Virus record (IMG/VR): IMGVR_UViG_3300021438_000022
Location: 1-45,259 of that record
Strand: one strand, 5' to 3'
Length of the DNA: 45,259 bases
Source of the DNA: a virus
The position numbers and the translations under genes were made by a program. Of this stretch, positions 37,057 through 44,981 are shown piece by piece (position 1 is the stretch's first letter; each line of letters starts with the position of its first letter). Under the pieces are notes generated by a model. That model had not been told where the DNA came from, ran no database searches, and worked only from the letters and a program-made list of their open reading frames with translations.

Positions 37057-40041
37057 TCATCCCAACGCAATTGCCATCGCGACTGCAGTTCCTGCTGGAT
37101 CTACTTGTAAATTTGTTTGTGCACCAGCAACAGTTGTTGCTCCTGTACCACCGTTGGCCAGCGCCAGTGTCCCCGCAACGGTAACCGCGCCAGTTGTGGC
37201 CGTTGCTGGTGTGAGGCCGGTCGATCCAAAGCTGATTGATGATACCAATGAGCTAGAAACGGTTGCCCAAGATGGAGCTGATCCAGTATTGCCAACCAGA
37301 ACCTGACCAGTTGTACCGGCAGCCGTTACCTGTAACGCGCTTGTTTCATTTCCGTAAATTACACCGTTGCTGGTGAATGTTGTGGCGCCAGATCCGCCAG
37401 CTGCAACAGGAAGCGTTCCTGCCGTCAGCGCAGAAGAAGAAGTAGAATAAATAGCGTTATTCGCGGCAGTAAATGTTGATAACCCAGTGCCGCCGCGATT
37501 GGTGGCAACAACCACGCCATTCCATGTTGCCGATGTAATTGATCCAGAATAGTCAAACGTATTTGTTGACCAGCTAACATTAGATGGGCCTTGATCGTGG
37601 CGGTCCCATGATCCGGCTGCTGTAGAATTAGATAGCAAGACAATTGTTGAATAACCACCCGAAGGGATTGTTGCAATCAGCGTTCCGGAGTTATTGTTGA
37701 TCGTTATATTGCCGCTTGACTGGTTGTTGTTAAATGAAAAAATAGGGCCATTTGCTAAAGTTGTTGCATTTGGAAGCTGAATAACCTGACCACCAGACCC
37801 TGTAACAACGTAAACGGGGGATGATGCAGCTGTTAAAACAATTGGTGTGCCGGAAGCCGCTACGCTTGTAAAACCAGCAAAAAATGCGTTGCCAGCAATG
37901 TTTGAGTTTGCATCACGCAATACAACACTATTTGCGCCGCTAGATGCCGTTACGCCTGTACCGCCATTGGCGACTGCAAGGGTACCGGCAAGGGTTATAG
38001 CGCCAGATGTGGGTGTGTTTGGTGTTAAACCAGTTGTGCCGCCCGAAAATGTAGACACAGCAACAGACGATGAATTAACCCAAGTTGGAGCCGACGATCC
38101 ATTGCTTTGTAAAATTTGGCCACTTGTCCCAGCCGCAGTAAACGCATATGCGGTTCCGGTTCCGTACGAAATTGCGCCAGCCGTGGGCGATGCTGAAGCG
38201 TTTGTGCCGCCCCGTGCGATTGGCAATGTGCCGCTCGCAATTGCAGATGTATCAATAGAAATTGATGTGTTCGACGCCGCTGTTAACTGACCCTGAGCAT
38301 TGACCGTAAATGTTGGTACGGACGATGCAGACCCATAAGAGTTAGCGGAAACTGCTGTATTTGTAATGCTAAATTGCGTACCTGCAAGAGTAAGGCCAGT
38401 TCCAGCTGTATAGGTACCTGCGCCAGAAAATTGCGCCCATGTAACAGCTGTAACTCCCAACGTGCCGCCCGGATCTACCGTACAAACCCAACCCGTGTCA
38501 CCAAGAGTAGCGCCTTGCTGAACAAAAACAAACGCAGATACAAGCTCATTCCATGTATCAGCATCGGTTGTACGGGTCCAAGCACCGGCGGAAGCAGCAT
38601 AAATACCATTTGTTGCCGGAGATGATTCATTTTTAACAAGGATACGATCACCGGCAGTAAGTGTGCCAGTCCATTCACCGCCAGCTTGCGTTCCAAGTCC
38701 AGATAACGTGATATTGCCCGTCGTTGCCCACGCAACAGCCGCCTTAATATTTAACCCTTGAGCAACTGAGTCAACGTAAGCCTTATTGGCAATATCCGTA
38801 TTGCCGGTTGGAGCCGTAGAAATAGTGCCAGTCGTAAGCGTTACAGCATTTATAGTCGTGTTTGACGCGCTAGTAATGCGGCCCTGAGCATCAATTGTGA
38901 TGGTTGGAACTTGATATGATGTTCCGTACGATGCTGCTGATACACCAGTTGCAGGAAGATCTGCTGCAACAATTGTTCTAAATGTGGGCGTTGCATCAGC
39001 GCCAGCTGTAGGACCGGCAAGGAATTTGTGGGATGCTTGTGTGTTGTAAGCAACGGTCAACGTGCCAAACGATGTGATTGGTGAGTTTGTAACAGCAAAG
39101 TCTGAAGGCATAGAAAGGCCGACAGACGTAACAGAGCCGCCGCCGGACAAGGTATACCAGCCACGATTACCTAGGTTATCTGTGCCGTAATATTTACTGT
39201 TCCCCGGAGAGCTGGAATCGCCAACAAGATTTAAAACAATGTTGGACGATAATGGGCCTCCACCAGTGATTGAGTATTGTCCTGTCACTGTGCGCGTATT
39301 TGGAACGGCGTCGGTTATGCCATAGCCAGCAAGAGTTGTTGGCGTGTTAATTACGTCTGTCCAATCAATAACAGGTACGTTTTCACCGATTGATGTAATT
39401 TGGCCTTGGGCATTAACAATAAATGTTGGGATCATGGATGCAGATCCATATTCACCAGCAATAACACCCGTATTAGATATAGAAATTGTTGGATTGCCTG
39501 AAGCACCATTGCCGTTGGATACAGATATACCGGTGCCAGCTGTAATTGTGCGTGTGGTCGATGTTCCGTAAGTCGTTTGCACAAATAGGCCGGTTGCTCC
39601 AACAGCAGCCAAACCAGTCAAAACATTGCTCAGAGGCTGAGCATCCGTAATGCCATACCCTGCTAAAGTCGTAGGCTTGCCAGTAATATCGTTAAAAGCA
39701 ACAGAAATTGCAGCTGTTGATACGCTTGTAAGCTGCCCCTGAGCATTGACAGACAAGACAGGAATAGTATTTGCCGCGCCATAAGTGCCAGCCGTTACGC
39801 CTGTATTGGCAATGTAAAGTGTGCGGTCCTGTGTAAGATCCCCGCCCCCAGCAAGCCCAGTTCCGGTGGCAATTATCCGGTTAGATGGAACCGTAACGAC
39901 ATTGATTAAGCTGCCAAGCGTAGCGCGATAAGTGTTTCCGTTTTGTACAACCATCAACTGGTCGGCAGTCGTCGGGTTGCCCGGAAGCGTTGGCAGCTGC
40001 GATATTGGGGTAGGGACGAGATTTGAAGGTACTGTACTCAT
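37057..40041 (-). CDS. Long tail fibre with internal repeats
   Basis: A 994-residue fibre. A unit of the form 'YG-x(4)-[IV]P-x(5)-[AD]QG[QR][IL]T' occurs four times (starting near 79, 189, 364 and 559), and 'PTTLAGYGITDA' twice (near 125 and 235). 'ARGGTNASASPTAG', 'ANGGTGVTASSGA' and similar GGTG motifs fill the distal part. The N-terminus, 'PTPISQLPTLPGNPTTADQL', is a likely attachment domain. There is no chaperone or enzyme domain; the end AVAMAIALG recalls the fibre at 29555. Confidence 0.78.
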   Translation of the reverse strand: MSTVPSNLVPTPISQLPTLPGNPTTADQLMVVQNGNTYRATLGSLINVVTVPSNRIIATGTGLAGGGDLTQDRTLYIANTGVTAGTYGAANTIPVLSVNAQGQLTSVSTAAISVAFNDITGKPTTLAGYGITDAQPLSNVLTGLAAVGATGLFVQTTYGTSTTRTITAGTGISVSNGNGASGNPTISISNTGVIAGEYGSASMIPTFIVNAQGQITSIGENVPVIDWTDVINTPTTLAGYGITDAVPNTRTVTGQYSITGGGPLSSNIVLNLVGDSSSPGNSKYYGTDNLGNRGWYTLSGGGSVTSVGLSMPSDFAVTNSPITSFGTLTVAYNTQASHKFLAGPTAGADATPTFRTIVAADLPATGVSAASYGTSYQVPTITIDAQGRITSASNTTINAVTLTTGTISTAPTGNTDIANKAYVDSVAQGLNIKAAVAWATTGNITLSGLGTQAGGEWTGTLTAGDRILVKNESSPATNGIYAASAGAWTRTTDADTWNELVSAFVFVQQGATLGDTGWVCTVDPGGTLGVTAVTWAQFSGAGTYTAGTGLTLAGTQFSITNTAVSANSYGSASSVPTFTVNAQGQLTAASNTSISIDTSAIASGTLPIARGGTNASASPTAGAISYGTGTAYAFTAAGTSGQILQSNGSSAPTWVNSSSVAVSTFSGGTTGLTPNTPTSGAITLAGTLAVANGGTGVTASSGANSVVLRDANSNIAGNAFFAGFTSVAASGTPIVLTAASSPVYVVTGSGGQVIQLPNATTLANGPIFSFNNNQSSGNITINNNSGTLIATIPSGGYSTIVLLSNSTAAGSWDRHDQGPSNVSWSTNTFDYSGSITSATWNGVVVATNRGGTGLSTFTAANNAIYSTSSSALTAGTLPVAAGGSGATTFTSNGVIYGNETSALQVTAAGTTGQVLVGNTGSAPSWATVSSSLVSSISFGSTGLTPATATTGAVTVAGTLALANGGTGATTVAGAQTNLQVDPAGTAVAMAIALG

Positions 40042-40340
40042 GGCTTGTAATACTCGTCCTGCTGCTCGTTGATAATAAACTGATTGTCGCTTTCTGTAAC
40101 AACACCAGCTGGCTGAGTAGCAATATTAACATCGGGCCGATAAAATGGAAGCGTAATTACTTCAGGTTGCCGAGCTGGCAAGCGATATGGATCAAGCTCA
40201 TCACGATCCTCAAGGCAGACACGCAAACCGGGAGAATTAAGATCTGGATACAAATCAAGAATAGACATTTTGCGGTTGCATCTATCGCAAACCCCAATCG
40301 CCAGTGTCGATCTGCCGCGTGTGTCAAGGTAAACTGACAT
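40038..40340 (-). CDS. Zinc-ribbon-like structural-module protein
   Basis: A 100-residue protein. 'GVCDRCNRKMSILDLYPDLN' and 'LRVCLEDRDELDPYRLPARQ' form a pattern with a CxxC (C18, C21) and a later Cys (C42), likely a small zinc-binding domain. Such proteins commonly lie beside connector genes of short-tailed phages. It sits between connector and long fibre and overlaps the latter by four bases. Precise role unknown. Confidence 0.65.
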   Translation of the reverse strand: MSVYLDTRGRSTLAIGVCDRCNRKMSILDLYPDLNSPGLRVCLEDRDELDPYRLPARQPEVITLPFYRPDVNIATQPAGVVTESDNQFIINEQQDEYYKP

Positions 40341-40342
40341 TG

Positions 40343-41398
40343 TTACCTCGTATACATTGAGATGTTCGGCGCCATCATGAATGGCGAATTATCGCGCTCT
40401 TCACTAAATGCCGCTGCCATTTGCTGGGCAGCAATGGGGGCAAGACGGTCAGCCATGCCAATATCAACATCCTTAATCTCATAACACAGCCTGTGCGCCA
40501 GCTCCCATGTGATTGCATCAACCCAACGCTGGGGAAGTTCAATAGTTTGGGTCAGGGTGCCAACATCCATGATATGGCGTTGCCGCCAAGTCACGAATTG
40601 CGCAAAAATAGATTGCTGATTAGGTACCGGCCATAACCTAGCAATGGGAGCATCCAACTGACGATCCAGCCAAAATTGCAAAGGACGGCCTTGGAAAGTT
40701 TTGTTTGGCAGGTTTGTATAATCGTCCTGATTGAGGCGAGCAAAGGGAATCTCAGTCGGGTTACCCGCCACATAAAATTCAGCGACATTAAGAGCTGCTC
40801 CGCCTGTCTCCTCAAGTTTCCAATACTGAGCCGCAATCGCCGGATTAATGTCATACCAATTCCATTCCCCGTCGCCATAGGTTACAGATCCCGGAGCCAG
40901 AACCTGCGTCCAATTTGTATTGTCATTGGAATAGGAAATGACCAGATCGTAAGTGCCACCAGTCAGCATATTGACGCCAAGCGTCGTTACTGTTTGCGCA
41001 GAGCCAAGATTCTGAATGATGTATCCGTTTGGCGTTGTTTGTGTGCAAGCCGTGGAAAGATCATTATCTTCGGAATAGTCAGCAATGCCTTCTGACGCCG
41101 TTGCAGTGAAAGAATACCGCGTGACCCAGCGATAATTTGAGTTGAGCAAATCAATCGTACCCGATGGCATGGGAACGTAGCCATTGTTGAGATAGAATGG
41201 CAGGATTATTTTCTCAATTGTCCAAAGCTGGATTCCGGTATTGCAAAGAGACGAGATAAGCAAATACAGGCTGTTTAAGGCTGTATCCTGCATCTCAGAA
41301 GTAACAGTTTCAGGCGCGACCTTGCAGCGGCGAAAAGCCGTGTCAAGGATGCTATTGGTATTAAAAACCGTTTTAGAAACTGTACCGGAGGTTGCCAT
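40343..41398 (-). CDS. P22 gp4-like connector with discoidin-like insertion
   Basis: A 351-residue protein. Residues 1-94 and 214-351 ('IPFARLNQDDYTNLPNKTFQ', 'PLQFWLDRQLDAPIARLWPV', 'ELPQRWVDAITWELAHRL') match P22 tail-accessory (gp4-like) connectors, which attach to the portal. Residues about 95-213 look like an inserted F5/8C or galactose-binding beta sandwich ('EDNDLSTACTQTTPNGYIIQ', 'YDLVISYSNDNTNWTQV', 'QYWKLEETGGAALNVAEFYV'). Its purpose there could be carbohydrate binding or capsid contact. Confidence 0.75.
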   Translation of the reverse strand: MATSGTVSKTVFNTNSILDTAFRRCKVAPETVTSEMQDTALNSLYLLISSLCNTGIQLWTIEKIILPFYLNNGYVPMPSGTIDLLNSNYRWVTRYSFTATASEGIADYSEDNDLSTACTQTTPNGYIIQNLGSAQTVTTLGVNMLTGGTYDLVISYSNDNTNWTQVLAPGSVTYGDGEWNWYDINPAIAAQYWKLEETGGAALNVAEFYVAGNPTEIPFARLNQDDYTNLPNKTFQGRPLQFWLDRQLDAPIARLWPVPNQQSIFAQFVTWRQRHIMDVGTLTQTIELPQRWVDAITWELAHRLCYEIKDVDIGMADRLAPIAAQQMAAAFSEERDNSPFMMAPNISMYTR

Positions 41399-41895
41399 TA
41401 GCGCCTCTTGGTCCGACCACCCATTTTCATGCCGCCGATAGCTGGCGCTGAAACATCAGTAGGAGCTTGAATTGAAGTTGTATCAGCTGGACCAATCTGG
41501 CCGGGCATGGACTGACCGCCAATGCGCGGTCCACCGGTTGCTTGCATAATCTGTTGAGTTTTGCCTTTATCAGACCGCATTTTACGAACGCCAAATTTGC
41601 CGCCCTTTGCATATGAAGGTGTGCCGGGGTCGCTCATGTTGCTGTCCATGTCTGAGTTATACCCAGTTTGCTTGCGGACATTGCTGAGGTTTTTCAAAGA
41701 TTTGTTAAGCTGGCTTGCTGGCTTCATCGCGCTGTCTTGAACATCGCGTGTTGCCTTTGCCTCTTGAGTGCTTTCTGAGCGCATACCGCCTTCAGCATAC
41801 CCGCCGCGCATATAGCCCTTTACCGTCTTTTTACCAGCAGATCCGGTAAAACCGTGGCATGGGTCAAATGAAAATTCACCATACTTAATCGTCAT
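41398..41895 (-). CDS. Basic virion-associated protein with YAEGG/YAKGG motifs
   Basis: A 165-residue protein, low complexity and basic: 'RGGYAEGGMRSESTQEAK', 'SYAKGGKFGVRKMRSDKGK' and a Met/Gly/Lys-rich end 'GGMKMGGRTKRR'. Disorder is likely, with two copies of the [YFM]A[EK]GG motif. It may bind DNA in the head or act as a scaffold or linker. Overlaps the connector start by one base. No family recognised. Confidence 0.6.
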   Translation of the reverse strand: MTIKYGEFSFDPCHGFTGSAGKKTVKGYMRGGYAEGGMRSESTQEAKATRDVQDSAMKPASQLNKSLKNLSNVRKQTGYNSDMDSNMSDPGTPSYAKGGKFGVRKMRSDKGKTQQIMQATGGPRIGGQSMPGQIGPADTTSIQAPTDVSAPAIGGMKMGGRTKRR

Positions 41896-41898
41896 GGC

Positions 41899-42579
41899 TT
41901 ACCCCTTGTGAAAGGATTTTAAGGTTTTTGCCAAACGTGCGCGTTTTGCTACGGTTGGATTGTCGCTGTGCATTGCTGCATTAAGTTTTTTGGCGGGAAT
42001 TTTTTCACCCATAGGAACGCCAAGAGAACGATGCAATGCGCCTTTGTTTTTAATTGCTCCAGCAATCCAATTACCGCCTTTAGCCATACCGCCACGTTTT
42101 TTGCCAATGACGATAGCAGGCTCACCAGCTTCACCCATACGAACGCCGGGAAGGCTGTATTTTTTGCGATCAAAATCAGGTTGGACACTTGATTTGCTTG
42201 GAATAAGAGATTCAAGATCTTCTTTTTGTGTTTTGACGGGCATACCACGTTGCGAAGTTGTATCCTCCATGCTTGGCCGAGAACCGCCGGGCATAGCAAC
42301 GGTGCTTTCTTCAACGCTTGGACGGCTTTCACTGTCTTTGTATTCATTTACTTCTGTTTCAGGTTTGGCTCGTCCCATCATTGGTTTGTTAGACTTAGCC
42401 ATCTCGGTTGTGTATTTTTTGCCTTCAAAATCAAATGTTTTATCACCCCTATTGCGTGCTTCCGCAAAAGCAGAATTGAAGCGAGAGCGGACAGATCCAC
42501 CTTCTGCTTTTTTTATTGCTTTACCACCCCAGCAATAATGGCCTTCCATCATTTGCTCTTTTGTTTTAAAACCCTTCAT
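41899..42579 (-). CDS. Basic virion-region protein with conserved C-terminal motif
   Basis: A 226-residue protein. The N-terminal part is charged ('GKAIKKAEGGSVRSRF'). A disordered Pro/Ser/Glu section follows, then 'GNWIAGAIKNKGALHRSLGV' and 'GEKIPAKKLNAAMHSDNPTV', a C-terminal element (about 168-215) that I recognise from several environmental phages near capsid genes. 'GGMAKGGNW' is a variant of the motif shared by its neighbours. Likely DNA-binding or capsid-internal; not proven. Confidence 0.65.
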   Translation of the reverse strand: MKGFKTKEQMMEGHYCWGGKAIKKAEGGSVRSRFNSAFAEARNRGDKTFDFEGKKYTTEMAKSNKPMMGRAKPETEVNEYKDSESRPSVEESTVAMPGGSRPSMEDTTSQRGMPVKTQKEDLESLIPSKSSVQPDFDRKKYSLPGVRMGEAGEPAIVIGKKRGGMAKGGNWIAGAIKNKGALHRSLGVPMGEKIPAKKLNAAMHSDNPTVAKRARLAKTLKSFHKG

Positions 42580-42731
42580 TTGCCCCTCCTAGCAGCGGCT
42601 GCGTTGTCAACTAAATTTGGATATGGGCGCCCAGCCTTTTTAGCCGACGCTTTTGCGGATGCTTTCTGTGAAGGAGTTAGCTTTTTGCTTTCCTTCTTTG
42701 GATTTTTTGTGTTCCAAAATGCTTTTGCCAT
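42576..42731 (-). CDS. 51-residue basic Lys/Ala-rich protein
   Basis: The gene lies one base after the previous stop and shares ATGA with the following gene. Product: MAKAFWNTKNPKKESKKL, then 'SQKASAKASAKKAGRPYPN' and 'VDNAAAARRGK'. It is strongly basic with Ala/Lys/Ser repeats like DNA-binding tails of histone-like proteins. Probably packaged with DNA or a capsid-associated small protein. GGAATTGCTGAC lies before the ATG (weak ribosome-binding site). Confidence 0.6.
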   Translation of the reverse strand: MAKAFWNTKNPKKESKKLTPSQKASAKASAKKAGRPYPNLVDNAAAARRGK

Positions 42732-42732
42732 G

Positions 42733-42993
42733 TCAGCAATTCCATGCTCTCAAAGATTTGTTGATACGGCTGTTTGGATCATTGGCAGTTTTTGAAGATG
42801 TTAGTTTCTTCTTCATGCCTGACATTCTGGCGCAAAATGAAGCTCGCCGCCCCTCATCCTTTTTGGTTTTAGGATGTGGAGCTGGCGGCTTTAAATTATG
42901 TCCTTCAGCCTTTGCAGAAGCGCGACCCTTAGCGTTTAACCCGCCTTTAGGATTTTTACCTTCTGCGCGTTGCCATGCTGGGGTCTTTGCCAT
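42733..42993 (-). CDS. DUF6321-like small basic protein
   Basis: An 86-residue protein with 'AKTPAWQRAEGKNPKGGLNA' and 'KGRASAKAEGHNLKPPAPHP' at its N-terminus and 'RRASFCARMSGMKKKL' centrally, a pattern I associate with DUF6321 phage proteins. It is basic, with Lys/Arg-rich segments. The frame opens at 43035; ATG 42993 (MAKTPAW) is chosen because it matches relatives, although the first 29 bases overlap nothing. Function unknown, possibly capsid-associated. Confidence 0.7.
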   Translation of the reverse strand: MAKTPAWQRAEGKNPKGGLNAKGRASAKAEGHNLKPPAPHPKTKKDEGRRASFCARMSGMKKKLTSSKTANDPNSRINKSLRAWNC

Positions 42994-43004
42994 GTTAGAT
43001 CCTA

Positions 43005-43418
43005 TTAGGATTGCGCAACGTAAGTTTTGATGCACTCAAGAACAATAGTATATCGGTCACCAGAGCTTGCGCCAACAGTGGTGAATAGCACATTTCCATT
43101 TACGCCTGTTCCAGCATTATTGGAAATACCGCCAAATTCACTAAAGTCCATTTTGTACATTTCGTTCTGGGGAACAGTCACAGCAATGACATCGGTGGTT
43201 GCATCCCAAAGGATGTTGACACCCATACCGTCGGTCAAAGCCCAGATTTTATTGATCTTTACACCATTGCAGGCATAGCCAAACTGGTTTGGATTGAGGG
43301 CAGAAACGTCAATTTTAACAACAGCGCTCTCACCAGTGCCATCAGAGATGTTGGTGTATTTTGCTATATACAAACGATCACCATCAAGGATCGTTTGCGA
43401 AGTTACAGCGTCGGCCAT
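43005..43418 (-). CDS. Putative capsid-decoration/structural protein
   Basis: A 137-residue, beta-rich protein ('GDRLYIAKYTNISDGTGESA', 'AVVKIDVSALNPNQFG', 'NGNVLFTTVGASSGDRYTIV'). This Gly/Asn/Val-rich composition and its place shortly after capsid genes fit a head decoration or minor structural protein. GGAGG seven bases before ATG gives a strong start, right after the hairpin at 43440. No family named with confidence. Confidence 0.6.
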   Translation of the reverse strand: MADAVTSQTILDGDRLYIAKYTNISDGTGESAVVKIDVSALNPNQFGYACNGVKINKIWALTDGMGVNILWDATTDVIAVTVPQNEMYKMDFSEFGGISNNAGTGVNGNVLFTTVGASSGDRYTIVLECIKTYVAQS

Positions 43419-43439
43419 TCTATCCTCCTATTAAAAGAA

Positions 43440-43457
43440 GGGGGGAATAATCCCCCC
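43440..43457 (-). terminator. Terminator-like hairpin between structural genes
   Basis: On the minus strand GGGGGGA (43457-43451) pairs with TCCCCCC (43446-43440), a 7-bp stem with a 4-nt loop, followed by TTCTTTTAA. It could partly stop or attenuate late transcription after the capsid-proximal genes, lowering expression of those downstream. Confidence 0.6.
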
Positions 43458-43461
43458 GTTA

Positions 43462-44187
43462 TTAGGCAGGAGTTACGCCAATAGCGCCAGCCTGAGTTGC
43501 GTTCGGGCCAGCCTGAATAGCAGTCAAGCCAATCGCAATCACAAGACGGCGGGTACCGTTTGCTGCGTTGCCGCTAGGTGCAAATGTACCACGAACGTCA
43601 CCGGTTGTTGCGGAGGGGGTTGTTGCATCGGCAGCAACAAATGTGCCACCATTATCAGCAACTACGTTATCCCAACCAGTGCGCACAAGGTAGCCCGCAT
43701 TGGTCACGGCATAAGGAAGACCAAACACGTTTGCGTTACCAGCCGACAAGTTACCGGCAAGGGCTGCTGACACCGCAACCTGAGTGATGGTTTTGAATGT
43801 CTTGGTGCTGGTAACAGTCGTTGTGCCATTCAGCGTCAAGGTCTGGGTCTGGGTCTGGCCATAATAATCAGTACCGGTAAATGTTATGGTCTGAGATGTA
43901 TCGCCAGCGTTTGAAGATACAATTGTAACCGCGCGGGCATAATCAAATGTTGCCACGCCGTTGGTTGCAGAAGCACCGTTAATTGTTGCGTTGCCAGCAG
44001 CAGCTACGGCCTGAGCAGCGCAAACTGCTGTTGCCGAAAGCGTGGCAGGAACAATGTCAAAAATGTAAATGCGGCCTGCTGGGCCTACGCCGCGACCAAT
44101 TTGGCCGGGGTTACCACCAGATGCCCAAGATGCGGTTTGTGGGCCTGTTGCATTGCCCAAGTAAAGATCATCACTCTGTTGTCCCAT
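43462..44187 (-). CDS. Abundant structural protein, Ala/Thr-rich
   Basis: A 241-residue protein with long beta segments of Thr, Ala, Val and Gly ('ATINGASATNGVATFDYARA', 'SQTITFTGTDYYGQTQTQTL', 'FVAADATTPSATTGDVRGTF'). Likely a capsid decoration or head-fibre protein; its place right after the capsid gene (with a homing endonuclease between) and the terminator behind it suggest high expression. Shine-Dalgarno AAGGAG precedes the ATG. No domain named. Confidence 0.65.
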   Translation of the reverse strand: MGQQSDDLYLGNATGPQTASWASGGNPGQIGRGVGPAGRIYIFDIVPATLSATAVCAAQAVAAAGNATINGASATNGVATFDYARAVTIVSSNAGDTSQTITFTGTDYYGQTQTQTLTLNGTTTVTSTKTFKTITQVAVSAALAGNLSAGNANVFGLPYAVTNAGYLVRTGWDNVVADNGGTFVAADATTPSATTGDVRGTFAPSGNAANGTRRLVIAIGLTAIQAGPNATQAGAIGVTPA

Positions 44188-44250
44188 TGGTCTGCTCCTT
44201 GAAAAGTTTGACCGGTTAAAGATGTATCAGTATGCAATATTTTATAGGGT

Positions 44251-44931
44251 TTAGCTAGTAAATTTTTTAAGATAGTCTATGGCCTTTTGCAAAATGTTTA
44301 CATCGTGGTTGAATGCTCCAATTGCATTGTTGCACGCTCTGCACAGCAATCCACGAACCTTTTTTGTGTCATGGCAATGATCTACGGCAAGGGAAATTGG
44401 ACGACCGTGAATGATGGCAGTTTCTGGCTGGTCGCATATCATGCAAAGACCATTTTGCCGTTTATGCTGAGCATTGTACCATTCAAGATCAACGCCATAA
44501 GTTTTTTTAAGATCCATATTTTTGCTATAATATACGTTCTTGGCCCGTTTTTTCTTTTGCCATTCACGCATATACAAAGCGCGGTCTTTTCTTGCTTCTG
44601 AACTTAATTCAGTTTCTTTCCAAAAAAAATTATGGGCTGACCAAGGTTCGCTTTTATTTGGCCTATAAATTTTTGCATGGTCAGATGGTTTTTCTGGTAT
44701 TTGTTTGACAAAAGACCAAAAATCTAACCAATCGGCTGGAATGATTTTTTTATGATGCCTAATTAGGCCGCACCAAGATTTATATGATGGGTGCTTTTCT
44801 CTTTCACCCCAATCACTTGGTCTTGTTTGCTGCGTCGTACCATGGCGGGCAACGCGCTTTCGATGTTTGTCGCACAGGCCATGCGAGACGGCCTGTGCTG
44901 TGCAGTTATGAACGTAGCATTTCTCTGGCAT
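44251..44931 (-). CDS. Homing endonuclease, endonuclease-VII-like HNH
   Basis: A 226-residue protein. N-terminus 'KCYVHNCTAQAVSHGLCDKH' (C5, C10, C20, H23) is a small zinc finger seen in free-standing homing enzymes. C-terminal domain (about 155-226) with 'LCMICDQPE' (C163, C166), 'LAVDHCHDTKKVRGLLCRAC' (D184, H185, H187, C197, C200) and Asn201 is an endonuclease-VII-type HNH. It sits between two virion genes, as intron-less homing enzymes often do. No sign of inactivation. Confidence 0.8.
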   Translation of the reverse strand: MPEKCYVHNCTAQAVSHGLCDKHRKRVARHGTTQQTRPSDWGEREKHPSYKSWCGLIRHHKKIIPADWLDFWSFVKQIPEKPSDHAKIYRPNKSEPWSAHNFFWKETELSSEARKDRALYMREWQKKKRAKNVYYSKNMDLKKTYGVDLEWYNAQHKRQNGLCMICDQPETAIIHGRPISLAVDHCHDTKKVRGLLCRACNNAIGAFNHDVNILQKAIDYLKKFTS

Positions 44932-44981
44932 GTCATCCTCCGTGTTTTACCACTTATGGACTGATGCCAGAGATTTGTCAA

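Noticed and set aside
41960-42795. Two long plus-strand frames (192 and 189 residues)
   Set aside because: Both are antisense to the basic proteins of the late operon, overlap each other and lack recognisable domains or start signals.
44188-44250. AT-rich gap as a late promoter
   Set aside because: TATAAA-like bases exist on the minus strand but without a convincing -35; AT richness alone is not enough.
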